DNA of 64,000 bases from Imperialibacter roseus (lineage in GTDB: Bacteria > Bacteroidota > Bacteroidia > Cytophagales > Cyclobacteriaceae), in assembly GCF_032999765.1 (NCBI RefSeq), contig NZ_CP136051.1:5102501-5166500 (forward strand). The letters are read 5' to 3'. A model generated the notes under the pieces. That model saw only the letters and a program-made list of their open reading frames with translations. It did no database searches and had not been told where the DNA came from. Position 1 is the stretch's first letter, and each line of letters starts with the position of its first letter. A program made the translations under genes and the position numbers. Below, one piece after another: positions 32,971 through 41,134 of this stretch.

Positions 32971-33591
32971 ATGGAATTTCCTTCTAAACTCATTGAAGAG
33001 GCCGTAGAACAATTTTCTCAATTTCCTGGTATTGGCAAAAAGACAGCATTACGGCTGGTACTCTACCTTTTGAAGCAGGAAAAAGATCAGACAACCCGCT
33101 TTACAGAGGCACTTGACAATCTCAGGAAAAACATCCGCTACTGTGTCGAATGCCATAACATATCAGACACCGAGGTTTGTAGCATTTGCACCAGCCACCG
33201 CCGTGAGCGCTCGCTTATTTGTGTAGTAGAAGATATTCACGACGTGCTGGCCATAGAAAACACATCTCAATACAACGGACTTTACCATGTACTCGGTGGC
33301 ATCATCTCACCCATGAACGGCGTGGGGCCCGATGAACTGAATATTCAATCGTTGGTAGACAGAATTGCCGGAAAAGGTGGCGAAGTGCAGGAAATCATTC
33401 TGGCACTGAGCGCCACCATGGAGGGAGACACGACGTCGTTTTACATTACCCGAAAAGTGAGCGATAAAGGAGTGAAGGTTTCCACCATTGCCCGTGGCAT
33501 TCCATTCGGTGGCGAGCTGGAGTACACCGACGAAATCACCCTTGGACGAAGCATATTGACCAGGGTAAATTATGACCTTCCCGCATCATAA
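32971..33591 (+). CDS. recR: Recombination protein RecR
   Basis: RecR, with RecF and RecO, loads RecA at single-strand gaps. The HhH-like FPGIGKKTALRLVLYLL, the four-Cys zinc finger CVECHNISDTEVCSIC, and the Toprim segment ICVVEDIHDVLAIENT with HVLGGIISPMNGVGP are all visible. At 206 residues it is full length. Confidence 0.96.
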   Translation: MEFPSKLIEEAVEQFSQFPGIGKKTALRLVLYLLKQEKDQTTRFTEALDNLRKNIRYCVECHNISDTEVCSICTSHRRERSLICVVEDIHDVLAIENTSQYNGLYHVLGGIISPMNGVGPDELNIQSLVDRIAGKGGEVQEIILALSATMEGDTTSFYITRKVSDKGVKVSTIARGIPFGGELEYTDEITLGRSILTRVNYDLPAS

Positions 33592-33755
33592 AGCCCGCCC
33601 ATTACGAGAAGCTAAATATTAGCCTGCTTTCGAAAGAATAATTTCGATAATCTCAATCGATCTGCTGCATATTTTTGAAAGTCCTAAAAAAGCCCGGGCG
33701 CTTGGCATAAGCGATTCATAATCTTTAATTTGCGCCGCAATTACACCCGATCAAC

Positions 33756-34952
33756 ATGAGTTTCTTATCTAAAAGAGTAAATGCCCTGGCCGAATCGGCC
33801 ACGCTGGCGATGGCTAAAAAAGCCAGAGAACTGAAGTCAACCGGCGTTGACATCATCAGCCTAAGCTTAGGCGAACCTGACTTCAAAACTCCCAAACACA
33901 TCCAGGAGGCGGCAAAAGCAGCCATTGATGAAGAGAAGTATTTTGCCTACTCGCCTGTAGCCGGCTACCAGGATCTCCGTGAGGCCATCGCCGCTAAATT
34001 CAGAAATGAAAACGGCCTTGAGTCGAAGGCAGAAAATATCGTGGTGTCTACTGGTGCCAAGCAGTCGATCTACAACCTGATGTCGAGCATCCTCGATCCG
34101 GGAGATGAAGTGATCATTTTCTCTCCCTACTGGGTGAGCTACTCTGACATCGTTCAGCTTTGCGACGGCAAGTCGGTATTGGTGTCGGGCACAATCGAAA
34201 ATGGCTACAAGCCCACTCCGGCACAATTGGAAGCTGCCATTACGCCCAGAACAAAAGCATTGCTTTACTCCTCTCCCTGCAACCCTACCGGATCGGTTTT
34301 CAGCAAAGAAGAGTTTAAGGGCTTTGTGAAAGTGCTGGCCAAGCACCCACAAATCCTTATCCTGGCTGACGAAATCTATGAGCACATCAACTACGTAGGC
34401 AAACACATCAGCATCGGCACTTTCCCTGAAGTTAAAGACCGCACGGTGACTATCAACGGGATGGCCAAAGGCTTTGCAATGACCGGCTGGAGAATTGGAT
34501 ACATCAATGCACCCAAGGAGGTTGCGCAGGCTTGCGAAAAAATTCAAGGGCAGGTAACGAGCGGCACTAATACGATAGCACAGAGGGCAACTGTTTCTGC
34601 GCTGACTTCGGGGCTCGAGGCAACTGAGAAAATGTCAGCCATCTATCGCAAGCGCCGGGACATGGTATATGACCTCCTGAAAGAGGTTCCAGGCCTGAAA
34701 GTGAACATGCCGGAGGGAGCCTTTTATTTCTTCCCGGACGTCAGCCACTATTTTGGCAAGAGCGACGGTGAAATGACCGTAAAAGATGCTGATGATTTCT
34801 GTATCTACATTCTGGCCAAAGCCCATGTGGCATTGGTAACTGGCAGTGCGTTTGGCGACCCAAATGCGGTAAGACTTTCTTATGCTGCGTCAGAGGCCGA
34901 ACTTCAGGAGGCAATCAAGAGAATTAAAGCGGCGCTGGCTGTTCTGAAATAA
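33756..34952 (+). CDS. Class I/II pyridoxal-phosphate aminotransferase (aspartate type)
   Basis: A PLP enzyme of fold type I, subgroup I-gamma aspartate aminotransferase. The motifs are SLGEPDFKTPKHIQEAA at the substrate arm, SSPCNPTGSVFSKEEF, and NGMAKGFAMTGWRIGYI containing the PLP lysine. It probably interconverts aspartate and oxaloacetate, possibly with prephenate activity as in relatives. It has no operon partner; the next gene is separated by an interspersed repeat. Confidence 0.92.
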   Translation: MSFLSKRVNALAESATLAMAKKARELKSTGVDIISLSLGEPDFKTPKHIQEAAKAAIDEEKYFAYSPVAGYQDLREAIAAKFRNENGLESKAENIVVSTGAKQSIYNLMSSILDPGDEVIIFSPYWVSYSDIVQLCDGKSVLVSGTIENGYKPTPAQLEAAITPRTKALLYSSPCNPTGSVFSKEEFKGFVKVLAKHPQILILADEIYEHINYVGKHISIGTFPEVKDRTVTINGMAKGFAMTGWRIGYINAPKEVAQACEKIQGQVTSGTNTIAQRATVSALTSGLEATEKMSAIYRKRRDMVYDLLKEVPGLKVNMPEGAFYFFPDVSHYFGKSDGEMTVKDADDFCIYILAKAHVALVTGSAFGDPNAVRLSYAASEAELQEAIKRIKAALAVLK

Positions 34953-34970
34953 CATCTTTTGAATACAATT

Positions 34971-35034
34971 GTCATCTTGAGCTTGTCGAAAGAGATTATT
35001 GAAACCAAATCGTCTTCGACAAGCTCAGACTGAC
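34971..35034. repeat. Interspersed inverted repeat (AGCTTGTCGAA type)
   Basis: The 20-bp arms 34971-34990 and 35015-35034 match at 17 of 20 positions around a 24-bp loop. The core AGCTTGTCGAA / TTCGACAAGCT is a repeat word often seen in intergenic DNA of this phylum. It lies between two co-directional genes and could form an RNA hairpin. Confidence 0.7.
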
Positions 35035-35066
35035 ATCCCTTCTTTAAAATTTCTTTTTTAAACTTA

Positions 35067-35074
35067 TATATTTG
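35067..35074 (+). promoter_or_regulatory. TATATTTG promoter element of the heptose kinase gene
   Basis: It matches the TAnnTTTG -7 form 25 bp before the preferred ATG, implying a very short leader. Confidence 0.5.
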
Positions 35075-35098
35075 GGCCGTTAACCCAATCATTTGTCC

Positions 35099-36109
35099 AT
35101 GCCCTTCTCCTCCATTCAGGAAGTTTTCAACGCTTTTGAAAGCCTCAAAGTACTCGTCATCGGTGATGTGATGATCGACTCGTACATCTATGGCAACGCT
35201 GGCCGGATCTCTCCTGAGGCACCTGTGCCTGTTGTCAACGTCAATAAGAAAGAAAACCGACTCGGCGGTGCCGCCAATGTGGCGCTCAACATCCAGTCGC
35301 TGGGAGCCACCCCCATTCTTTGCAGTATCATTGGCGACGAGCTGGACGGCGAAACATTTTTTGAGCTGTTGAAAGCAAGAAACATTTCTTCCCAGGGCAT
35401 CATCAAAAGCAGAGAGAGGATCACAACAGTTAAAACGAGAGTGCTGGCTGGCTCACAGCACATGCTCCGGGTCGACAGCGAAACCGACAAAGCCCTGACC
35501 GCTCTTGAGCAGCGTGCACTTATGGATCATATTCGTAATCTGGCAACAGGTTGCGACGTCATCATTTTTGAGGATTACGACAAAGGTGTACTTAACCCGG
35601 CCATCATTTCACAAACCATCAATCTGGCCAATGAGCTGGGCATCCCCACAGTAGTGGATCCAAAGAAAAGAAACTTTCTGGCCTACAGCGGTGCTTCGCT
35701 GTTCAAGCCCAACCTGCGAGAGCTGAAAGAAGGCCTGAAGCTGGAGTTCGATCACCACGACCTGGATCAGCTGTCGTCAGCAGTGAACCAGCTCAATGCT
35801 CATATGCCGGTTGAAAAAGCGCTCATCACGCTATCAGACAGAGGTGTTTACCTTACCGACCATGTGCAGTCCATCCACTACCCTGCCCATATCCGCCGCA
35901 TTGCCGACGTATCGGGTGCTGGCGACACTGTGGTCAGTATTGCCGCACTTTGCGAGGCACTGCATTTGTCGCTGGAAGTGCAGGCAGAACTTAGCAACCT
36001 GGGCGGCGGCCTCGTGTGCCAGCACCTGGGTGTAATGCCCATCGAAAAGGAGAGCCTGCTTCAGGAAGCGCTGAAAAATGAAATGATTTTGAAACACCTA
36101 ACGAATTGA
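35099..36109 (+). CDS. rfaE1: PfkB-family D-glycero-beta-D-manno-heptose-7-phosphate kinase (HldE kinase domain)
   Basis: It phosphorylates heptose 7-phosphate at C1 in ADP-heptose synthesis for lipopolysaccharide core. The motifs are IGDVMIDSYIYGNAGRISPE, RLGGAANVALNI and the catalytic DVSGAGDTV. At 336 residues it has only the kinase domain, so the nucleotidyltransferase must be encoded separately. ATG 35099 is preferred over the TTG at 35093. The PIN-toxin pair follows convergently after 10 bp. Confidence 0.88.
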   Translation: MPFSSIQEVFNAFESLKVLVIGDVMIDSYIYGNAGRISPEAPVPVVNVNKKENRLGGAANVALNIQSLGATPILCSIIGDELDGETFFELLKARNISSQGIIKSRERITTVKTRVLAGSQHMLRVDSETDKALTALEQRALMDHIRNLATGCDVIIFEDYDKGVLNPAIISQTINLANELGIPTVVDPKKRNFLAYSGASLFKPNLRELKEGLKLEFDHHDLDQLSSAVNQLNAHMPVEKALITLSDRGVYLTDHVQSIHYPAHIRRIADVSGAGDTVVSIAALCEALHLSLEVQAELSNLGGGLVCQHLGVMPIEKESLLQEALKNEMILKHLTN

Positions 36110-36119
36110 CAAAGAACCA

Positions 36120-36524
36120 CTATCTATTTGGAGTGAAGAGCTTTAGTCCCTGGATAAAAACAAAGTCTTTTAAATTATAGGTAAATAGTTCCAAACCAGT
36201 AACAATGGCAGTCGCCGCAATCAGCGCATCAGGAAATGTAAGCCCGTGGCTCAGCCGATATTTGAGTAGCAATTCTACTGCCTTTATTGAGATGGCCTCG
36301 CTCAGAAGGGAAATATTGAATCGGGTTAATTTTTTATTCAGCCTGTTTAGATCACGTTTATTTAAAGCCCCCGACAACAACTCCATTTTTGTCACCACAG
36401 ACAATAAAACATTGTCCAATCTTATTACGTTTTCTACAATTTCTCTGGTGGAGTCGTGGCGCTTTGCAGCTACATCCCAAAAGTCAATCATGACATCCGT
36501 GTCGCAAATTACGTTCTTTGCCAT
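36120..36524 (-). CDS. PIN-domain (VapC-like) toxin
   Basis: A PIN-fold RNase of 134 residues. Acidic catalytic residues are seen in CDTDVMIDFW (start), VTKMELLSG (Glu) and LTFPDALIAATA (Asp), matching the VapC pattern. It is the downstream gene of a pair that overlaps by 16 bp; its product probably cleaves tRNA or rRNA when free, but the target is unknown. Confidence 0.85.
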   Translation of the reverse strand: MAKNVICDTDVMIDFWDVAAKRHDSTREIVENVIRLDNVLLSVVTKMELLSGALNKRDLNRLNKKLTRFNISLLSEAISIKAVELLLKYRLSHGLTFPDALIAATAIVTGLELFTYNLKDFVFIQGLKLFTPNR

Positions 36525-36751
36525 CCCTTAGCTCTCAAGTCCCTTGCACTGAGTTTTTTATTAGAAAAAATTTTCTCCAATCCAGTCAAGTCAATGGATT
36601 GATCACCCTTTAAAATGGTAACTCCATTTATTTTAAACGTCGGAGGCACAACTTCGTCGGGCGCAGAAACAACAAAGTCAAGGTGTTTTGACAGATCCTT
36701 CAGTGCCTCCAAAGTCTTCTTATTTTTATACTTAATGGTTACTTCCGCCAT
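36509..36751 (-). CDS. Antitoxin partner of the PIN toxin
   Basis: An 80-residue basic-acidic protein (MAEVTIKYKNKKTLEALKDL) immediately upstream of the PIN gene and overlapping it by 16 bp. The DNA-binding fold is not obvious; the role is inferred from order, size and overlap. It has no homology that I recognise to the classic AbrB-type VapB. Confidence 0.65.
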   Translation of the reverse strand: MAEVTIKYKNKKTLEALKDLSKHLDFVVSAPDEVVPPTFKINGVTILKGDQSIDLTGLEKIFSNKKLSARDLRAKGWQRT

Positions 36752-36790
36752 GAGCCTCTTTTTTCAAATTTAACAATCTGCAACCTAAAT

Positions 36791-37417
36791 TCACTCATTC
36801 TCCGCTTTAAACTCTTCCAGCACCTCTTTCAATTGTCCCAAAGGTGCCTCAAAGTTCCTCTTGTTCTCCGCAAAAATAGCTACGCCGCAAGACACCAGGG
36901 TAATTGCAAGTGCGATGCCTACTCCCATCCAGTGCGCTTGCACGCCGCCAGGTACCCAAATCCTGAAGACAAGAAATACACCTATCGCTGAACTGACTGG
37001 AATAAGTATCCATTCGTACTGCCGTTTGAACTTATAGAACTGTTGCAGGTTGTCGTGTTGTAGTCGAATACTTTCCTGCAGACTGCCTCCTTCTGTTTTC
37101 GCCACATTAGTCCTGGCTATAGCCTTGAACCTGCGCATGAGCACCACAGTAAAAGGAATATACAGAGCTACTCCAACGAGTGCAGTTAGCACCGCCTGCG
37201 TGTCGGACCAGTACTTTGCTACCACATGCCCCAGCAGGGCATACACCAGTATCTGCAGCGCAAATGCTGCCCAGAAATACTGCACGGCTGTGTTGGTGTG
37301 CTTTTTCACCCTTGTCCTGACTATCTTTTCAAAAGACTCAGGCGCCATGCCCTCCGGAGCAGGAAGCGCTCCTCCGCTTTCTCCCCATTTCATTTTCAAT
37401 TCGTCCAGTGTTGCCAT
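36791..37417 (-). CDS. Membrane protein coupled to an ECF sigma factor (possible anti-sigma factor)
   Basis: A 208-residue protein with an N-terminal cytoplasmic part (MATLDELKMKWGESGGALPA) and about four membrane helices (two near 43-90, two near 136-190), followed by a charged C-terminal tail. Its start codon shares one base with the sigma factor stop (TGATG), so the two are co-translated. This layout suits a sigma-regulating membrane partner, but no zinc anti-sigma motif (HxxxCxxC) is visible, and the role is inference. Confidence 0.6.
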   Translation of the reverse strand: MATLDELKMKWGESGGALPAPEGMAPESFEKIVRTRVKKHTNTAVQYFWAAFALQILVYALLGHVVAKYWSDTQAVLTALVGVALYIPFTVVLMRRFKAIARTNVAKTEGGSLQESIRLQHDNLQQFYKFKRQYEWILIPVSSAIGVFLVFRIWVPGGVQAHWMGVGIALAITLVSCGVAIFAENKRNFEAPLGQLKEVLEEFKAENE

Positions 37418-37914
37418 CAGTTCATCATTTTTTTGAGTAGCACTTCTAATTCTTTTTTGATTCGGAACATTTTCACGCTCACATTCGACTTCGATAGACC
37501 GGTAATACCAGCAATTTCTTCATAGCTCAAGTCTTCCAGATATAGCAAAACCACTGCTTTGTTCACTGGTGACAGCGTGGCAATGGCTTTGAAAAGCAGA
37601 CCTAGTTCCTCCTCGTTGTTTACAGATGGTGAGGCTGGCATCTGATCGTGCCTGTCTGAAAGTGCATCGAAGGTGTTTTTCCTGCTCTTTCGCTTGTATG
37701 TCATGGCTGTGTTCAGGCAAACCCGGTACATCCAGGTCGAAAATTTAGCATCGCCCTGAAAGCTTTCGTATGATCGCCAGAGTTGATACATCATTTCTTG
37801 AAATGCATCGGCTCTGTCCTCAGCATCCTGAAAGTAGCCCAGGCAGATCTTGTGAGCGATGCCCAGGTTTTGGTTGATCTGTTGCAGAAAAGTGCTGTCT
37901 ACCGATTCGGACAT
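37417..37914 (-). CDS. ECF-type RNA polymerase sigma factor
   Basis: A group 4 sigma factor of 165 residues. Region 2 includes AFQEMMYQLWRSYESF and DAKFSTWMYRVCLNTAM; region 4 includes LSPVNKAVVLLYLEDLSYEEIAGITGLSKSNV, the last part being the -35 recognition helix. It is the first gene of the pair with the membrane protein. I do not recognise the specific subgroup or its stimulus. Confidence 0.92.
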   Translation of the reverse strand: MSESVDSTFLQQINQNLGIAHKICLGYFQDAEDRADAFQEMMYQLWRSYESFQGDAKFSTWMYRVCLNTAMTYKRKSRKNTFDALSDRHDQMPASPSVNNEEELGLLFKAIATLSPVNKAVVLLYLEDLSYEEIAGITGLSKSNVSVKMFRIKKELEVLLKKMMN

Positions 37915-38028
37915 TTTATTCTTCTTTTATTGCCTTCGATGAATAAGTAGCCGGAACTGAAGAATCACTACACTTTGCGGAGTTCTTTTTTTCAAAAAAA
38001 ATGAAATAGCGACGTGGCAAGCTCAGCT

Positions 38029-39273
38029 TCAAAAGAAATCCTTCAATGCCGTAAACCCAATTACAGAAATAACGCACGAGAAGATGAACGCCAGCACCAG
38101 CCCGGTGTTTAGCAACCAGCCTGCCCGGTGCTCGCCCATTACCGCTTTCCGATTGACCATGTAGATGATTCCACCAATGACCAAAGGCAGCACAAACACA
38201 TTGGCCACCTGAGTGGCTATCTGGGCTGCGATGGGGTTAGCCCCCAAAATAGGTACCGACAGCCCGACGACGCAAGCGACGGCTGTGAGCCGCTTGAAAA
38301 GCTTCGACTTTAAATCAAGTTCACCGTTTTTATAATCGGAAATCAATAGCGGTGCCACCATCAGGATAGGAAACACCGACGAAAGTCCTGCGCTGAGCGC
38401 TCCGGTCATAAACAGCGCCACAGCAAATTTTCCTGCCACAGGCTCCAGGGTGTACACCATATCAATCACCTTGTTGATCGTCAGCCCCTTGTAATACAGG
38501 GCACCCATGGCCGTAACCATGATGGAGGCGCTTATGACAAACATGAGCAACGCCGATGACAGGGCGTCTCTCGACTGCAGAGAGGTATGCTCCCTGGCCC
38601 AGCCTTTCCCTTGCATCAGCAGCGGCCTCACCACAAAGGTAGGCGCCGCCATGGTGGTGCCCACAAAGGCAGCCACAAGAAGACTTCCTCCCTCGCCTTC
38701 AGGAATGGAAGGGATAAAGCCCATCGCTATTTCGCCTGGGGGAGGCAGCACAATGAACATGGAAATGAGAAATGACACGCCCATGATGGTGACGAAAAGA
38801 ATAAGGATCTTTTCAAAAAACGAATACTTACCCACTATCAGCAGAAAGTACAGGATGGCAAGAATGACCACGGCGATAGACAAAACGGCCCAGTAGCTTT
38901 CCGCTGGCAGGCCGGGCAGAAACAAACGAGCGATCTCATAAAGTGCGTTGGCTGAAAGCCCCACGATGCCCGACAGCGAATTCCACTGGCCGATAACGAT
39001 GCCAACGATAAGTACTACCGCCAGCACTTTGCCAAACTTCAGCTCCGTCTTGAAGCTGTTGACAGCCGTTCGGCCAGTCACCACTGCATACCTGCCATAC
39101 GCCTCCATGAGTGCCCATGAAAAAATGCAGCTCAGGGCCAGCACCCACAGCAGCTGCGAACCATACTGGCTGCCGGCTTTAGCCATGGAGGTAACACTGC
39201 CTGTGCCTACCGTGTACCCAATGCAAAAGAGCCCTGGCCCTATCGACAATAAAAAAGCGGCGATCTTCTTCAT
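38029..39273 (-). CDS. Nramp-superfamily transporter with altered metal site
   Basis: A 414-residue inner-membrane protein with about 11 helices and the Nramp opening IGPGLFCIGYTVGTGSVTSM. The first-helix metal motif DPGN is replaced by GTGS (my alignment) and the sixth-helix motif MPH is AAP (MAAPTF), so the usual Mn/Fe-binding Asp, Asn and His are missing. It may carry something other than divalent transition metals. The gene is 9 bp downstream of an enolase-superfamily enzyme in the same operon, so an organic acid is a reasonable guess. Confidence 0.75.
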   Translation of the reverse strand: MKKIAAFLLSIGPGLFCIGYTVGTGSVTSMAKAGSQYGSQLLWVLALSCIFSWALMEAYGRYAVVTGRTAVNSFKTELKFGKVLAVVLIVGIVIGQWNSLSGIVGLSANALYEIARLFLPGLPAESYWAVLSIAVVILAILYFLLIVGKYSFFEKILILFVTIMGVSFLISMFIVLPPPGEIAMGFIPSIPEGEGGSLLVAAFVGTTMAAPTFVVRPLLMQGKGWAREHTSLQSRDALSSALLMFVISASIMVTAMGALYYKGLTINKVIDMVYTLEPVAGKFAVALFMTGALSAGLSSVFPILMVAPLLISDYKNGELDLKSKLFKRLTAVACVVGLSVPILGANPIAAQIATQVANVFVLPLVIGGIIYMVNRKAVMGEHRAGWLLNTGLVLAFIFSCVISVIGFTALKDFF

Positions 39274-39282
39274 ACGTTTCTC

Positions 39283-40515
39283 TTACCAGTTGGTAAATGA
39301 TCCGTCAGCTCTCCTGAAGCCGGGGTGGTTGTATTCGCTTCCTTTGGTAATCTCGTTGATCAGCTCAACATTGGCAGGATTGAACTCCACACCAAGCCCA
39401 GGCCTCTCAGTTGGGTAGAGCTTCCCATTTTTGAAGTTCAGATAGTCGTCGTTGAGGTAGTCAGTCTTCGTTGCGGCATTACCCAGTATCTCAGTGAGCA
39501 CAAAGCCCGACGAGGCACCCAGCGCATGCACAAGGGCTGCCGTTGAAATCGGGCCGGTAAAGTGAGGAATGAGACCAACATAGTGTGTTTCACAGATGGC
39601 AGCGATCTTCATGAATTCGGTAATGCCCCCGGTATTTGGCAATGTTACCCTCGAAAAATCAATCAAGTGGTCTTCCACCAGCTCGTTGATATCCCACCGG
39701 TCGCCAAACTGCTCGCCTACGGCGATAGGCACATTCACTTTGGCCCGCAGCGTCTCGTAGATGCCTGGGTTTTCTGACCGCACCAGGTCCTCTACAAAAA
39801 GTGGCCGAAGCGGCTCAATCATGTTGCACACCGTCACGGCTTCGGCTGTGTCGAACCGGGTATGCAGGTCGATGCACCATTGCCCGTCTTCCCCTACACC
39901 CTCCCGAATTTGCTCACAATGCCTGCGGTAGTTGTTCAGCCACTTGTGTACATCAAAAACGTCTCTCGATCCCACGCCACCATCCGTGCGGAAGGCATAA
40001 AATCCGGCTTCCATGCAGGCCTTTGCGGTTTCCTTCACTGTGCCCTGGCCGGGGAAGCCGGTGGAATAGCAAGGAATATAGTCACGGGTAAGGCCGCCAA
40101 GCAATTCATACACCGGCACATTCAGCGCTTTACCTTTGATGTCCCACAGAGCCATGTCGAGCGCACCCATGGCGTGGAGCCGCTCACGACCCGAGGGGTA
40201 GAAATAGCCCCTGTTCACTTTCTGCCACAGGTGCTCTATGCGAAACGGATCCTCCCCAATCAGCATTTCGGCCACGTTCTGGATCATCTCTTTGGAGCCG
40301 CCCTCCCCGATGCCTGTAATGCCACCATTGGTTTCCACCACCACAATGTCCCGCATCTGAGCAAAGGCCGGCTTGGTATAATCGGGATCCCGGTAGTGCC
40401 GGATTTTTGTGATTTTGAGGTCGGACTGGGTATGGGCATTCAAAAATGGGAGCCCCATGGCAAGGCCGCTGGCCGTCAAAAGGCTTTTTCTGACAAAGTC
40501 TCTTCGGGTGGTCAT
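39283..40515 (-). CDS. Enolase-superfamily (mandelate racemase/muconate lactonising) enzyme with Tat-type signal
   Basis: The N-terminus carries a twin-arginine signal (TTRRDFVRKSLLTASGLAMG), so the enzyme is exported folded. The body follows the mandelate racemase subgroup: Mg2+ ligands in WCIDLHTRFD, FVEDLVRSEN and IAVGEQFGDRW, plus the late VGLIPHFTGPIS. Such enzymes dehydrate aldonic or uronic acids. The substrate cannot be read here. The Nramp-like transporter follows after 9 bp. Confidence 0.85.
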   Translation of the reverse strand: MTTRRDFVRKSLLTASGLAMGLPFLNAHTQSDLKITKIRHYRDPDYTKPAFAQMRDIVVVETNGGITGIGEGGSKEMIQNVAEMLIGEDPFRIEHLWQKVNRGYFYPSGRERLHAMGALDMALWDIKGKALNVPVYELLGGLTRDYIPCYSTGFPGQGTVKETAKACMEAGFYAFRTDGGVGSRDVFDVHKWLNNYRRHCEQIREGVGEDGQWCIDLHTRFDTAEAVTVCNMIEPLRPLFVEDLVRSENPGIYETLRAKVNVPIAVGEQFGDRWDINELVEDHLIDFSRVTLPNTGGITEFMKIAAICETHYVGLIPHFTGPISTAALVHALGASSGFVLTEILGNAATKTDYLNDDYLNFKNGKLYPTERPGLGVEFNPANVELINEITKGSEYNHPGFRRADGSFTNW

Positions 40516-41134
40516 GAGCAGGTAGTTTTAAGTGGTAGCTATAATGGTCAACCGACAGCAGAAGGTCTGATGTCAGGTAAGGGAAATTAGTATAAAATGA
40601 GGAGAAAACGTGAGGGGTGTATTTTTCTGTGACGAGTGGAGAGCTCAGTTGAAGGAAATCCTTTTGTAAAATGCAACGGCACCCAAAAAGGTCCTATTTT
40701 TCATAACTCCCTCTTTATCAACCTCCTGCACTACTGCGGCCAGCTTTATCAAGCTGGGCAAACGTGCTGCAAAGCTACAGGAGCCTTGCCCAACTTGGGC
40801 AACCTTGCTGCAGTACTGCGGCAGCTTTGCTCAAGCCGAGCGAACGTGATGCAAGCTTGCGGCGGCCTTGCCCAGGTTGAGCAAAGGGTTTTCAGTTTCG
40901 ACTTGCAAAAAGGCTCGCCATGCCCTGCGACAGACGTGAGTATTTGCGTTATTTAGGATACAACGACTTTGAAATAACCCACAGACAAAATGTAAAAAAA
41001 GAGTTTGCAAAAGTTAGACCACTGATAGCACGTTACAATTTCTGTTACAAAAAGTATGATATTAACATCGAACCATTTTGAAGGATTGAACCAATCCTTA
41101 GTTTTAGAGTAACATCGATTGAATCTTCGACCAC
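40516..41134. other. Long gene-free region with 41-bp tandem repeats
   Basis: This 619-bp stretch between divergent genes contains the tandem repeat listed separately. An open frame at 40636-40956 spans the repeat, but 41 is not a multiple of three, so the frame of successive units drifts, and the product is not repetitive in a sensible way. The rest is A/T-rich and unremarkable. Confidence 0.6.
40724..40887 (+). repeat. Four tandem 41-bp repeats
   Basis: Units are at 40724-40764, 40765-40805, 40806-40846 and 40847-40887. Each starts near T-n-CTGCA/TGATGCA and contains a central short inverted repeat, for example TTGCCCAACTTGGGCAA in unit two. Units are strongly diverged from each other but keep exact length. 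It is G+C-richer than its surroundings. The function is unknown. Confidence 0.75.

Noticed and set aside
40724-40887. Possible CRISPR array
   Set aside because: The units are contiguous and diverged, with no constant repeat alternating with unique spacers, and no cas genes are present.
40636-40956. Open frame of 106 residues over the 41-bp repeats
   Set aside because: The unit length is not a multiple of three, so the repeated product drifts in frame, and there is no ribosome site or family match. It is treated as noncoding.
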